A stretch of 64,000 nucleotides of DNA, from assembly GCA_022497155.1 (NCBI GenBank), contig MU385719.1, positions 372,001 to 436,000 on the forward strand, in the 5' to 3' direction. Below the pieces are notes generated by a model that was not told the origin of the DNA, did no database searches, and saw only the letters and a list, made by a program, of their open reading frames with translations. Shown piece after piece: positions 13,213-25,352 of this stretch. This stretch comes from Whalleya microplaca. Lineage: Eukaryota > Ascomycota > Sordariomycetes > Xylariales > Xylariaceae. Both the position numbers and the translations under genes were made by a program. Position 1 is the stretch's first letter. Every line of letters starts with the position of its first letter.

Positions 13213-14137
13213 GATGGGCAGGACCAATAGATAAGACCCCGAGTGAATAGAATAGCAATAGAATTTGAGCTGTTATTTTGAACCAAGAGTAGGTTATCGA
13301 CTGGTGGTCGACACTTGGATCGGATCTTCAGCCTGGTCTTAGTTCATATGTAAGTTCATTGAGCCTCAAGACTGAGACTCATGGGTATAGCGCACACAAT
13401 GCTCATGGAATGCACGGTCATCAGCACCATGATTAAGGATTATGAATGGTTTAGGCCTTTGCAGAATGATGGCCTTCAGCTTATAATTCCTAAGCAACTA
13501 GTTGATTCTCATCTGATGAATCGGGATCACGTATATAGTGAAGTTGCTGCTAAGGTGAGCTTTAGCTTAAGTAAGAAGATCGCTAATGTTTTGTAGTGCA
13601 TACGGTGATTGTCATACTAATTGCATGCAATTAAGCGAGGATTAGGCTTAAACAAATATGGACTTCCCGCCTACTAACGCTTAGATATTGAGGTACATAT
13701 ATTATCACATCCAATATGAAGCTGTGCAATTCGCAAATTCGCCATTTTTGACTATCTCGATAATCCTGCTAGTTTATGATAGAGATGATGTGCTATGTAA
13801 TAATCTGTATACACGTATTCCTTACAACACCAGCCGGCTACGCCTTCTTATATCTCGTTTCCGACCATGTGGTTTGCCTGTGGCATCTTCCCACTTGACA
13901 ACTCCCCCCCTTTTCCTAAAATCTTACTAGAGGGTAAAGTATATCCTTTCTCGGCCTCAACGTAGATCATGTCATCCAATTTGCCCTCATAGTGGAAGAA
14001 GATCCTCAATCCAAGCTAGTTGCAAGGTCGAAACATTATCTTCAACCACTATATATGTCCTTGAAATTTTCCCCGGCCCGAAAATCGCATCAAATGACAT
14101 GCTAACGGGGAGCAAGCCCATTAATATATTACAGCGG
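13213..14137. other. Spacer between TFC4 promoter and VTS1 3' end
   Basis: This contains the TFC4 upstream region and the VTS1 3' flank. A 71-codon plus-strand frame at 13381-13596 has a slightly protein-like stretch but no convincing homology by eye. I treat it as non-coding or a remnant. Confidence 0.5.
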
Positions 14138-16140
14138 TTAGCTCAGCTTGCCCTCTGCTTTTGCGTCTGTGCTTGACGTTAGCTACGTTCAAATCTAGCG
14201 TATGACTGGATATGACTGGATATGACTGGATATGACTGGATATGACTGGATATGACTGGATATGACTGGATATGACTGGATATGACTGGAGGGGCTTTAC
14301 CTTTGACTTGGTCGAAAACCTTGAGCATCTTTCTTCGTGCTCCAAGAGCATTGACGCCACGGTCTTCGAGAGCCTTGTCATCTAGTTCCACGAGTTCCGT
14401 CCACTTAAGATCTTTCAGATTATCCGTGTACTTGTGCAACCGAAGGCTTCGTAACCAAGAAGGTATATCTTGCAGGAGAGTCGGGTCAGTAGGATCTTCC
14501 GGCGGCTTGGAGGTGCCGCGGCGTCCACGCGGCGATCGACCGCGATTTATGTCCGAGTGGTCTGATAGATAACCCTCAGGAACACCCACACCAAGCTGGC
14601 CCATGTTGATTGCGCCCATTCCGTTGTTGAGAAGCGGGTTTTGTCCATCGTATGCGCTCAAAAAGCCGTTGTTCTGTGGAGAAGCAAACGGTATTTGGCC
14701 AAATTGGGCTTGCATAGCGATCCCAGGAGAATTTGGGCGAGATCGATGAGCCGCGAATCCACCCATGTTTTGCTGGTTTTGCAAAGCAAGCACCTGATCT
14801 CTATTCAGCACTTGACCATGCTCATTTACCATGACGATATTGGTGCCAGGTATGTTCGGTGCTTGGGCCCCTGCCATATTGCCTTGCTTTTGGCCAGGCG
14901 CATCGTTAGATCGAGCTCTTCGATACTTGCGAACGTCATCAAGAGCGAAACGGTTGTTGACCGTAGAGAGCGCCGCAAGTTTCATGGCCGTGGCGTTGGC
15001 AACCATATCTGCCTGGTTTGGTCCAGTATTGAATGCCGGAACCATCGGGGTGTTCACCATAGAAGCCCAATTTCCACTTCCAGCGGTATATGGTGAAAGT
15101 TGGGGTAGATCCGAAGCAGATTTGTCGGGTGCATTGAGGGTGGTGTTCTGAATGCCATTATTGCCACCAAGCTGGGGACGAGGAGATCTCAATCCTGCAG
15201 ACGGCGGTGGCTGGACGAACTGGCCCATAGGAGCTTGACCTGAAGATGACTTAGGTCTCAAGGCGCCCTGATCATGGTTATTACCCCAAGGCGACGCAGG
15301 ATTCTGACCGTTTGGATCGAGGCCTTCAGATGGCGCCGAAATCGCCGGCGCAGCTAGGGAGCCCCGTGCATCGACAGCACTGTTGCGGTTTGATGGCGGC
15401 TGATTCCCCGTCTGCTGAGTGAACTTAGCTTTCTCAGTCGCGATGGCGGCAGCCGCATCAGGAAACATCGCATTGATGGTCGAAGGATCAAGTCCAGAGT
15501 GTCTCTTGGCAGATGCTTGAGGCTGGGCAATAGAGTTCCTGGCCGAGCCAACACTGAGCTTGTTCATTGCATCACTGAGACGATTCGACATCGGATCTAG
15601 GAAAACATGTTAGCTACTTATACGAATCCAAGCATCACCGAACATGTCCGACATACCTTTATCAAAATTGGCCGGCGACAAGACACCTGACATGGGATGG
15701 TTCTTACCCATCTGCTGGAGGACCTGGATAAAGAATCTGATCTGGACCTGCGTGGTCTGCTGCAGCAGTGCGTATAAAGCCGCAGTGCGCTCAGCCTCGG
15801 ACAGGACCCGGAACCACTGTTCAATAGCGCTGAGTTCGTCCTTGAAGTCCTGGTCAAGGGTAGCGGCAGCCATTTCTTCCAATGTAGTCTCATATTGGTC
15901 GATATCGGCGATCCACTGCTGCGTTACTTTATCTTGGGGGTCGGAGTCAGCGCCGGCTTGGCCCTGACCTTGCTGGCCGTAGAAGTCCGAGGAGGGACGG
16001 ATGCGGCTCGAGGCAGCGGGACCAGCGAGGGCGGCCATATCGGCCGAAGCACGAAGGGGGTGGTTGGCGCCAACCGCCCGCGATGACGGCGGACGAAGCG
16101 ACGAGGCAGTCGAAGCCTCCGGAGTGCTATTTCGGTTCAT
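14138..16140 (-). CDS. VTS1: Vts1-like SAM-domain RNA-binding protein (Smaug family)
   Basis: Exons are 16140-15657, 15596-14301 and 14166-14138: 602 residues. The N-terminal part (about residues 50-160) is the conserved helical Vts1 region ([20 protein letters not shown], then [20 protein letters not shown]). A long Gln/Asn/Pro-rich disordered middle follows. The C-terminal SAM domain (about 537-593) contains [40 protein letters not shown] and MLKVFDQVK. Vts1/Smaug proteins bind CNGG hairpin loops in mRNA and bring in Ccr4-Not for deadenylation; they act in the cytoplasm. The last exon supplies only DAKAEGKLS, the usual end of the family, and is reached by splicing a 134-nt intron (14300-14167) that contains a nine-copy 10-bp tandem repeat. 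Retaining that intron would replace the tail with a repetitive extension. Intron 1 (15656-15597) is ordinary. Confidence 0.93.
14201..14290. repeat. Perfect 9-copy 10-bp minisatellite in VTS1 intron 2
   Basis: Nine identical, uninterrupted copies of TATGACTGGA (TCCAGTCATA in the VTS1 sense strand) fill 90 of the 134 nt of the last VTS1 intron, between the donor at 14300 and the branch-like GCTAAC just before the acceptor. Perfect identity suggests recent expansion or active homogenisation. Copy number is likely variable between strains. Confidence 0.97.
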
Positions 16141-19100
16141 ATTGAGAGAGCAGCAACCTACTCAAGGTCCAAGCTTCCAAGGGGTATATGAAGTAGGTGC
16201 TTGGTGGCTGATAGATAAGCTAGATGGGAATCTAGATGGTAAAATTTCCCTTTCCTTGTTTTGCAAGAAGGCCTCCACTGTCGACTGCAAGGGAAGTGAA
16301 CAGGTAAGGTAAGGCTCGGTTGCTGTTGCGGATGGTGGGCAGATGAAACAGCTCCAGAACCCTGCGTCGAAGTGGTGGAGGGGCGATCGGTGGCCCGTGG
16401 TAGGCGAATCCTAATGCACTCGTTTTGAAGATTTTCCCAGGATCCTCGATCAATGCTGACCAAGGCGCACACACAATGTGGAGCAAAATCGCAATTGTCT
16501 TGACGACGTATAGCTATTGTAGGTAATGGTATCGAGGGAATAGCAATAGGGCCCTATTCTTTGTTTGGGGGTCCGTCCCGGAGAATTATTGTACTCTGTA
16601 CTAGCGGCGTATAGCAAAGCAAGCAACGTATAATAACTTTGGAGAGAATGGCTGTTGAAGGCTGTTAAGGCTGTTAAAGTATTGATAGGCTCGGAAGAGG
16701 TACTAGGCAACGAGGCGACGGCTTTTCGGAGATGCAGCGTCTGAACGTATTGAAATGGATTGGCGAGGCTCGAGGTGAACTCTCTTGTTGCAGAGAACGA
16801 CGGAATGCTATTGATGTTTCTCTCGAGAACTCCTGCAGTAGCCTGCTGACCTCAAAGGAGTCGTCTGAAAGGAGGCAGTTTCGGGAAGGAAGCGATTACT
16901 GGTAAGATGGAATATTATAGATAGCTATAAGGGGAGAGGTAGCTGTCAGCACTTAAAGCTCGAGTCATGCATGCCAGCTCAGGTAGTGAGTAAATGGATG
17001 GCGATGTCAGGTCAGGTAGTCGAGTCCGAGGACAGATAGATAGATGCTCAGCAGCGGTCAAAACATGTGATGCGATAGGGTACCGATGGAAAGCACTATA
17101 CTCCCAACCAGACAAAGAAATACTTGGTTCTTGTTGGTCAAGTCTGCTTGCTCATCGTCAAGGAGGGTTAAGGGTGTTGCTATCCTGGAATCTCTTTGAA
17201 TTGAGAGATACAATGCTGCGGCACGGTGTACAGAATACACGTACTGCCTACAACAATCTGACCCTGGGACTCGGACTTGGACTTGGACTTGGACTTGGAG
17301 GGAGAGGATATACAAAATGCAATGCAACTTACCAATAATAACGCTCAGATCAACCTTTACTCTCTAAGCCAAAACCAGTGGCAACGTTTGCCCTCGAGGT
17401 CTTGAAGAACAGGATGTTAGTAGTAAAAGGAAGGAAGGGGGAGAAAAAGGGCAAAAGAAGCAGTCGAGTCTGATCTCAGGGCTTCAGCAAAAAGGATAGG
17501 ATCCGACGGCAGCAGCAGGCTGGTAGGTGGTAGGCGCTCCGGGCACAAAGAAAGGGCTTTGGCTCTATGTACCTTCCAATTAGCTAAACTAACCTTAGCT
17601 AGCACTGGAACGGTAACTCTTTCGGAAAGACCCTGGCAGCTGGGCAGTGGGCACAAAGGACGCCGAGTAATATGGAGACAAAGGGATCTGACAGCCGTCT
17701 GACAGCCGTTTGCCAGCCTGCCAACCTGCCAACCTTAGGTATATTCTCAGCGTGTTACGGGTAGGTTATGCCCTATATTTTCCACTGCCATCACCTGCCA
17801 ACCTTATTATTAGTTGGCTGCTTTTGTGTGGCAGGGCTCAATCAGAGAGAGAGTTGCGCGTCCTTAGCGCTCGTTCACCCGAACGTGTAACACAACAGTC
17901 TTGGAATGTCAAGTTACTTAGCGGCCATGATGAATCTTCAGGACGTTTAGACGCGCTAATTCGCTAGCTTCAGTGGAGGGCCTAGCCCCTGGAATACCTA
18001 TTATTGGAGTCTCGCTTGTCGGTGGGGGCGCCGGGGCCCGTTAATCTAATCAAGTTGCGGCTTCTAGGGGGGAGGCTCTAGCGGCTACGACAGCTCGAAA
18101 CGACTTCTTTCCGGTGCTTTGTCAGATCATTCACACCTAGGTATCTGAGACTACCGGGAGATGAGGCATACACTACCTATACATACCTACCTATAAGACA
18201 ACGCTGAATAATCTAGTTATTTGTTGACGTTGACAATTGCCTACTTCACCTGTGGCCTAACTCAGACTCCGACTAATAAAAGTCTTTAGTAAAATACAAA
18301 CAGTTGTCACTTGACTGTTTTTGACATAGTGGCCTCGTATTGGTATGCAGCTACATATTAAAGTACCACGTACTTGGCTATGCTTCCGCCAATTCTTAAT
18401 AGCAGCAACCAATGCCCTCTGGGCCCCGGGACCTCGGGAATGTTGCTGGAAATATATGCACATGAGCAAGCTATGATTGGCGTTTATCTTCTACAACTTC
18501 CTTACCAATCGTGCAGGAGATACATTAGCCTCATGGCGCAGAGTGTGGCAAGGCATCCGGATAGACATGAAACTTGCGATTGGTAAGTAACATGACCTCT
18601 AAATACGGCTATGTTGAACCGAAATATCCAAGGTCCATGGCAATGGAAGCACTAGGGTAGCTAGTCTGGGTATAATCAGGTCATATGGTTCGTAGATAGG
18701 GCAGCGAGATCCAAGAACGACAGAAAAGAAGACAAGACATATCTACGTTGATATGTTGCCCAGCCTCCATGCACCTTTGCCGTAGAGCATGTTGAGGCTA
18801 AGGTGTTTGGTAATGGACGGGCAGAATACTCTCGGCACGAGAAGAAAATCCTTCAGCAAGTGGGCATGGGAAGGTCCAAAGCTGTACACACTAATGCCGT
18901 GTTTTGTTCACATAGCATCAAGAAAAATGAGCATGTTCCGCTCGATGAAGGGGGAGGGACATGATCCTCGTGCAAGCACATGAGTCTTGATGGTGACCGT
19001 ACCTCATTGGTTACCTATTCATCTTCGCCGTCGAAGATAGCCTGGATACAAGCAGCAAACGCATGAACCTTTACTCCATGATCGTGCCTGAATGTCCCCA

Positions 19101-19157
19101 TTTTGCCCTGATGCAGATCTGCGTCGTCGTATCTCCCAACTCAGTCCATCCGATACT
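16141..19157. other. Long spacer upstream of VTS1
   Basis: About 3 kb with no supported gene. The first several hundred bases are probably VTS1 promoter and leader. Short frames at 16158-16710, 16994-17338, 17710-17967, 18374-18586 and 18789-18983 have no domain or family resemblance. A hexamer repeat at 17267-17296 is listed separately. Confidence 0.6.
17267..17296. repeat. GGACTT hexamer tandem repeat
   Basis: Four perfect GGACTT copies (17273-17296) are preceded by one GGACTC copy. This is intergenic simple sequence. Confidence 0.85.
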
Positions 19158-19621
19158 TTATGCCGTCTCCCGCTTTCCCTCCTTCAGCTCTTTCTAAATT
19201 GTACGTCAGCATCTGTATTAAAGCGGTACATGTGGCCCTCAAGGGCGCCCATGGCGTCCTAGTTGACATACCAGAGCTCTCATGGTGCCATGTAGAGCAT
19301 GTCTGTGGTTTCTCCGGAACTTGGGGTCGGTTCCCTTAAGAGACGGGTATCGGTTGGTCTTGGGCTTCTTGATACTGCACGTCGCCGAAATTATTAGCCA
19401 ACACTCGATGCTTGTTTTCTCGCAAAGATTTGAAAGCATGTTAAGGAGGTGCTGCCAGTGCTATGCTAGGACCGGCAGGTTCGAATTTAGGATTGACGTA
19501 CCCGTTGCGGTGAGCCTTGCGCGACTGGTTGTGCTGAGACGAGTTCTTGGATTCTGTTATGGGAACGTCAGTACACAGTCTCCTAACAAATGTAAAAGGA
19601 ACTTGATAACATACTCGCCAT
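19158..19621 (-). CDS. RPL29: 60S ribosomal protein L29 (eL29)
   Basis: Four short exons (19621-19615, 19553-19502, 19374-19272 and 19193-19158) splice to a 65-residue, very basic protein. It begins MAKSKNSSQHNQSRKAHRNG, continues KKPKTNRYPSLKGTDPKFRR and NHRHALHGTMRAL, and ends KELKEGKRETA. This is full-length eukaryotic eL29, a component of the large ribosomal subunit. Introns are 61, 127 and 78 nt with GT-AG ends; the first exon carries only seven coding bases (ATG GCG A). The frame between exons is exact (198 nt including stop). Such intron-rich small ribosomal genes are easily missed by ORF calling, because no single exon exceeds 35 codons. Confidence 0.95.
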
Positions 19622-20185
19622 TGCGACTGAATTTGCGTTGGTTTCTCGGGGGAATTCCTGAAGTCAACGGAGATGGATTGGTTGTCAGTGGAAAGGTGCA
19701 AGTTCGGTTTTGTTGGTTATTGGCAACTTGTGGGTGGAAAATTAAGCGAAGGCGGGGCTAAGCCACACCTAAAGTAAAGGTTGCGTGTGGCTGTGGAGGG
19801 GTCCAGCTATGACAGCTGAGGCCAGCTGGCTAATGCGCCACTAGCAAATGCTTTCGTCTTGTATGTATGGAGAAGGTGCCCCTGAACCAGACGTTATGAA
19901 AAGTTGAGGCTGGAGATATTATCAAGCATGCCTCGGTATTCAAGACAGCTCACGTCGCGAGAAATGATATCAATATTGATCTTCGAAAGTCTTCAAATAT
20001 TATATGTATCTAAGATCCTCGTCTTGCCTATACTCCTAATCCCAAAAACGACAAGGTTTCGTATATACAGATACACTACCGAGACCTCCGATAATTTCCC
20101 ACCTGCTGTCTTTCCAGGCCTTTCTATATGACCGAAACAATATCCCAGGATACATTTGTTGAGCCCTCGCCTGTTGTAAGTGGGC
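19622..20185. other. Spacer between RPL29 promoter and ANT1 3' end
   Basis: Holds the RPL29 upstream region and the 3' flank of the carrier gene. No gene seen. Confidence 0.6.
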
Positions 20186-21414
20186 TTATTTGACTGTGAC
20201 GGGAACCGCTACCTTTGCCTTAGCAGCTGTGGCTGCCGCCAATTTGGCGGCCGCGGCGAGCTGATCCGACCGAAGCTTGCGAACATATCTAAATAGAAGA
20301 ATAAATAGAAGTTCCATTCTAAAAAAGTTGTTAGCATGAAACTGAATATCTATAATCAGTAAAGGGCTAGATTTGTAGCTTACCGTTCCTTGGTCATCAT
20401 GAGTATCCCCTGCACCAACAAGCCTTTGACGATTTGAGGACCGATCCCCTTGAAAAGACTCGATAAACCTTCGTGTTTAACAATAAACTGCATAACTTCA
20501 ATGAAGCCCTTGAACGGCTTGCCTAGCCGCTGTGGAGGCGGCTTTGATTGTAGCCCAACCTTAGCAACTATCAGGGGTTGCGTGACGATCGTAGCCAATG
20601 CTTTTGACATAGCACCGAGAACTTGACAAGTTGTTGTTAGCTTAGTTACTCTGCTGACGAAATCGATATCACCTACGAAAAGCCTCCCCCGGAGTTAACC
20701 GGGTCTTCCCAGGGAAAAAGACATTTTTCAGCCGCTCGTAAGCACCATATGTAATGGCAGGGTTGACAACAAGCACTAAGCTCGCCTTCAATCCTCTCCA
20801 CAGACCAAAGACTCCATCTTCACTGTGGATGACCTCGCGTGCCGTGTCTATCAAGCCCTTTCTGTCTGCCTTGCTCTGCGTTTGTTGCCTTGTAGTAACC
20901 ACTGCGACAGGGATGGTACATAGTTGAGCGACCGCGCCTGCAACAGCACCTAGTACCAATTCAACCGCTGTAGATGGAGGTGCTGGGACTTTCTGCGACT
21001 TGAAGTAGAGGTCCCGGACGGTCGAGTACCAGTAGAAGTAGGCGAAGTTCGTCGAGGCGACCCCTAGCAGAGCGCCGTTCATTCCTGCATACAATCCCTG
21101 AACTCCTTCATCGGCCACAATCTTGGTGATAGCGTCCCACGTCGAATGGTAATGGGGTTCGGCGCCTTCGGTCGACTCGCCAGGTTTCCGCTTGACCTGA
21201 ACTTGCAGACGGGTTTTCACGCTGTAAGAATGCGATGTTAGTCAATGGTGGACTGCCACAGACTCGAAGAGCGAGACCTCCCGTGTATCTGACCGCCAAT
21301 GGGTACTCACATGTCTAGTGGATATACAAGAGCATTAGCCAGAACAGCACCCGTGGAACCAGCTACCGCGAAACCCCATGACGGAAGCGGGGCAGCTTTC
21401 GATTGTACGGCCAT
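20186..21414 (-). CDS. Peroxisomal adenine nucleotide transporter, mitochondrial carrier family (Ant1/PMP47-like)
   Basis: Exons are 21414-21311, 21221-20677, 20621-20384 and 20318-20186: 339 residues. Three carrier repeats are visible from their signatures: PLDIVKTRLQ, IPVAVVTTRQQTQ and QPLIVAKVGLQ, each followed by the second-helix region (for example EGVQGLYAGMNGALLGVAST and EDGVFGLWRGLKASLVLVVN). The second signature with TTRQQ and the overall length fit fungal Ant1, which swaps cytosolic ATP for peroxisomal AMP so that fatty acids can be activated for beta-oxidation. The protein ends in an Ala/Lys-rich tail (SDQLAAAAKLAAATAAKAKV) without a PTS1; membrane proteins of this kind do not need one. 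The three introns are 89, 55 and 65 nt. A different peroxisomal substrate cannot be excluded from sequence alone. Confidence 0.9.
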
Positions 21415-22765
21415 GACAGTCAAATGGGCTTCTCTCTACAACGAGAAATAACAGTCGCGTTTGCCTTTGAGGTGGCGCGCTATGTGATATATCCGGTTGA
21501 TGATGCACTTGGGAGTGTAGAAGGTCGTCGCACGGTTGGCGACTAATAAAGGCAAAGAGAAGCTGACTGTGGATAAAGCCGTCTGGTTAACGGCACTAGG
21601 ATACTGACTGCGATTGCGACATAGACAAGGGGGCGCAACTCAAGTGTTTAAAGCATTCGTCTACACTGTCTACAGGCGACTAGTATTAAAGTTGAGCAGG
21701 ATGTGGAAATGCTCAGACTCGTCAATGTCATGACTGCTGCAGGTGGCCTCCATTGAGCGAGGACAAGATGCGAGAACCGGGAGCTAGGGACCGACATGGT
21801 TTAAAAGAGAGAAGCCTGTGAACATGAACCTCGGTCATTTTTTGCTTGACTCGGCATCTTTCTTAAGCATGGATCCACATTGAACCGGTTAACTGTTTGT
21901 CAAGTGGCGTATTCCGTATAGTTATGTACCATTTTAATCAGTACATACTCCGTACTTAAGTATATAACATAAAATTGCTTACAACGTTGAACTGACAGAA
22001 ATTGAGACAGATGCTTGTAATTTGCCAGTTAACACTAGTAAATAGAGCTTCATTCATCCGACCCGACTTACACTTGGGTAGGCTTTAGCATCATCCAGCT
22101 CAGTACAAGATATTGATACATTTACTGGTATTCCGTATGCTATGTACATCCATTTAATAGACTAGGAGAGGCACGGACTGACAAGTTAGTCCTGCAGCTG
22201 CCAGCGGATCGGTATTTCATCAAGTAAACTTACTGTCTGGGTTAGCAAGACTTTAGCGGCTAAACGTCGGCCTTTCTCTTAGGCTACTAACCGCCATCGT
22301 TCTTGCCTGAGACGAAGACTTCATCAATGTTATACAAGTGCAACTGCCTCCTTCCGCCTAGATGTCCTCGTACCTAATGGTTGTCGTAGTCGAACAGATC
22401 TAATGAGAGATCGAACCTTGAGGAGTCTTCTATGACCTTCTCTTTTTCTCTCTCTATGTTCCTCATGTTGCAAATGCACTTACACTATATAGATGGAACT
22501 AAGGCCAATAAGAACCTCGCGTTCAGACTATGCTGCTTCAATTTCTGATGGTTATGTGGTCTCCTTCCCTGCCATCTTCTAATCGGCGCATTCGTGAAAT
22601 CGATTTCACATGTCCTTCTCACCTTTCCTCTTGAGGGTTTTGGTCGTTTCCTTGTTTCCTAGTACTAGCTAGCATCTACCCACCCACTCTCCCTTCTCAT
22701 TGTCAACACTGGCGATTATGGTGAAGTAGCGACACGACCATTTCCAAGAATAACCGCTTGCAATC
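21415..22765. other. Divergent promoter region between ANT1-like and palB-like genes
   Basis: About 1.35 kb between two divergently transcribed genes. It holds both promoters; no coding sequence is visible. Confidence 0.6.
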
Positions 22766-25352
22766 ATGGAGGCAAAAGCAAAGGTGACTCTCCCTTACCA
22801 GACCGCACGTTGATACCCGTTTTAACGATTTCCAGGAACATGAAGTCTTGGCCTTCAGAACCTATGGTAAAGAGGCGCTTGACCACGCCATAGCAGCTGC
22901 TGAACTGTACATGAAAGCTGCAAAAGCGGCATCTAGTTATGAGTCAAAAGGCCGTCTTACCAAGAAATGTCAGTCTCTGCTTTCGAAAGCCGAAACTCTT
23001 AAGAAGGCAGATCAAGCTGAGGATACTGTCACAGCCGTGGAAAGGCGCCTGAAGCTGCCACGCATGGCCCGACAAATTCCCACTGCCGAGCAGACTCTCT
23101 TGCTTCGCAATTCTCGTCTGCACGGGAATGTCTTCCCGCCCTGGGAATCTGATCCTGACCCAAAAGACTTCAGTGGTGAGCTCTTCGAAGATACTTCGGA
23201 GTTCTCCTTTTCTACACGCCAGACTACTGTGTTTGCAGGTTGGAAAAGACCGCTAGAACTCATGAAGCAAAAACCTAAGACGAGATCTGATGCTCATGAT
23301 GAGCGGTACCTAATGGAGGCTCTACATGACCATGATCTAGTCCAAGATATAACAACGGACTGTTCAGTTGTCGCAAGTCTCTGTGCTAGCATGAAGCACT
23401 TGCGCCCAGGTCGTACATCCATATTATCAGCCTTGATGTTCCCTATCGACTCACTGAATGGACAGCCTCTCATCTCTGACAGTGGAAAATATGTCTTCCG
23501 GATGTTCTTCAACGGCTGTTTCCGTAAAGTGGTCATTGATGATCGCCTACCCTCTTCCTCCAATGGCCGCACGCTCTATGTTGTAGATCGCCTGAATCCA
23601 GATCTAGTCTGGCCTGCTCTTATGGAAAAAGCATACCTCAAGGTTCGGGGAGGCTATGATTTCCCTGGTAGCAACTCTGGTACCGACCTATGTGCATTGA
23701 CGGGTTGGATACCACAGCAATTATTTCTGCAAAGTGATGACCTTGACTGGGATCGGACTTGGAATCGAATTAAGAAAGCCTTCGATTACGATGATGTTGT
23801 TGTTACCATCGGAACTGGACGACTATCTGATGATGAGGAGGAAATTTTAGGACTGGCCGGAGAGCATGACTACGCAGTACTCGATATGTCCGAGACGCCA
23901 GGCAATAGAAGATTACTAGTCAAGAATCCTTGGTGCGACGGACTAGTATGGAGAGGAATAGGATCATCCGATGCATCACAGCCAGCTGACGACCACCCGA
24001 GCAAACTGAAGCCAGGCTCTTTCTGGATCAGCTTTGATGATGTAACTCGGAACTTCGAGTCGCTCTACCTCAACTGGAATCCAAGTCTATTCACTGAGCG
24101 TCAGGATCACCACTTCACGTGGCATCTCCCAGAAGCAAATATGATCGGCTCTTTCGCACACAACCCACAATACTCTATGGTAGCAGCAGCTGACGGTAAC
24201 GCCTGGATTCTCCTGAGCCGGCATTTCCAAGATGGTGAGCTCGATATCATGCGAAGTCGTACTACGACCCTAGCGGCTGTATCGAACAAGCTAGGCTTCA
24301 TGAGCATCTATATTTTCTCCAACGACGGGAAACGTGTTCAGTTGAGTGACAAGTCTATATACCGCGGAGACTTTGTGGACTCCCCGCAGACCCTCGCACC
24401 ATTCGAGGCGAAGAAAGGCGTCAAGTATACGGTGGTCGTCGCCACCCAGGAGCTTCCCCTCCCAGAATACTCCTTCACGTTGTCATTCTTCTCGCGCTGC
24501 GCCTTAGCCATCACCCGGGCCGAAGACAGCCTCAAGCACTACACCGAAATCAAGAGCAGCTGGACGCGGCGTACCGCCGGAGGCAACTCGGCCTCGCCAA
24601 CCTACCTACAGAATCCACAATTCAGCATCACACTTACGAAGACCGGCCCCCTCTCCCTCCTCATCTCAACATATCAAGACGACGTTGCTGTCCATGTTGA
24701 CCTAGTCTGGGCGGGTGGCCAACGTGTGACCGCGGTAGGAAACCGGGACCTCGTGACGACGTCAGGCGACTACCGGCGCGGCTGCGCCCTCGCCGAGTCC
24801 CCCTCCGTGGATGCGGGCACATACACAGTGGTATGCTCAACGTTCGAGACCGGCCAGCTCACTGACTTCACGCTGCGCGTCGGTACTAACTCACCATGCC
24901 TCATAATCCCCGTCCCCGCCGACGCCGCAGGGCGTCTGCGCAACCAGCTCCCGATCCTTGCATTCGGCACCGGCGAGGCGAAGAAACGTGCAGCGCTGTC
25001 GGCGGAGCGGCTCACGCGTGCCTCCGTCGTCGTTAATCGCAAGCAGCAGGCGGCCGTGGGGCCTTCCGGAAATGCCACGCCCCGTTCGCACCCGACGGTC
25101 CGCGTCAGGCTCGAGTGCGGCACCGGTCCCAACAAGGTCGTGCTGGCGTCGACCGGCGGGGGCGAGTTTAAGGAGGTTGCCCTCGGACTGCGCACACCCG
25201 AATTCGACATCGATCCGCGCCTGACCCAGAGCCGCGCCCTGTGGCTCGTCGTCGAGCAGCTGGGGTTGAACTCGGTAGACGACGGACTACAGATCGAGGT
25301 CTACAGTGAGGGACATGTCAATGTTGGGGCATGGGAGACGGTAGATGACTAA
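22766..25352 (+). CDS. palB: PalB/Rim13-type calpain-like cysteine protease
   Basis: Exon 1 (22766-22783, MEAKAK) and exon 2 (22836-25352) give 844 residues. The N-terminus is a MIT domain (about residues 7-80; ALDHAIAAAELYMKAAKAAS). The calpain catalytic domain follows with Cys182 (TTDCSVVASLCAS), His350 (GEHDYAVLD) and Asn370 (LVKNPW), so the Cys-His-Asn triad is intact. Two C-terminal calpain beta-sandwich-like domains complete it (for example NPQYSMVAAADGNAWILLSR and NPQFSITLTKTGPLSLLIST). PalB/Rim13 is recruited to ESCRT-III through the MIT domain and cleaves the PacC/Rim101 zinc-finger factor at alkaline pH. GC content rises sharply in the last 800 bases. The tiny first exon is supported by the exact frame and by family proteins beginning with a similar short basic stretch. 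Confidence 0.94.

Noticed and set aside
13381..13596. 71-codon plus-strand frame with a faintly cytochrome P450-like stretch ending near a GTGAGC
   Set aside because: Too short, with no haem-binding or other diagnostic motif; resemblance is only impressionistic.
14201..14290. Reading the VTS1 decamer array as a CRISPR array or as a coding repeat
   Set aside because: There are no spacers between units, and splicing removes the array and restores the conserved Vts1 C-terminus. A coding role is kept only as an intron-retention hypothesis.
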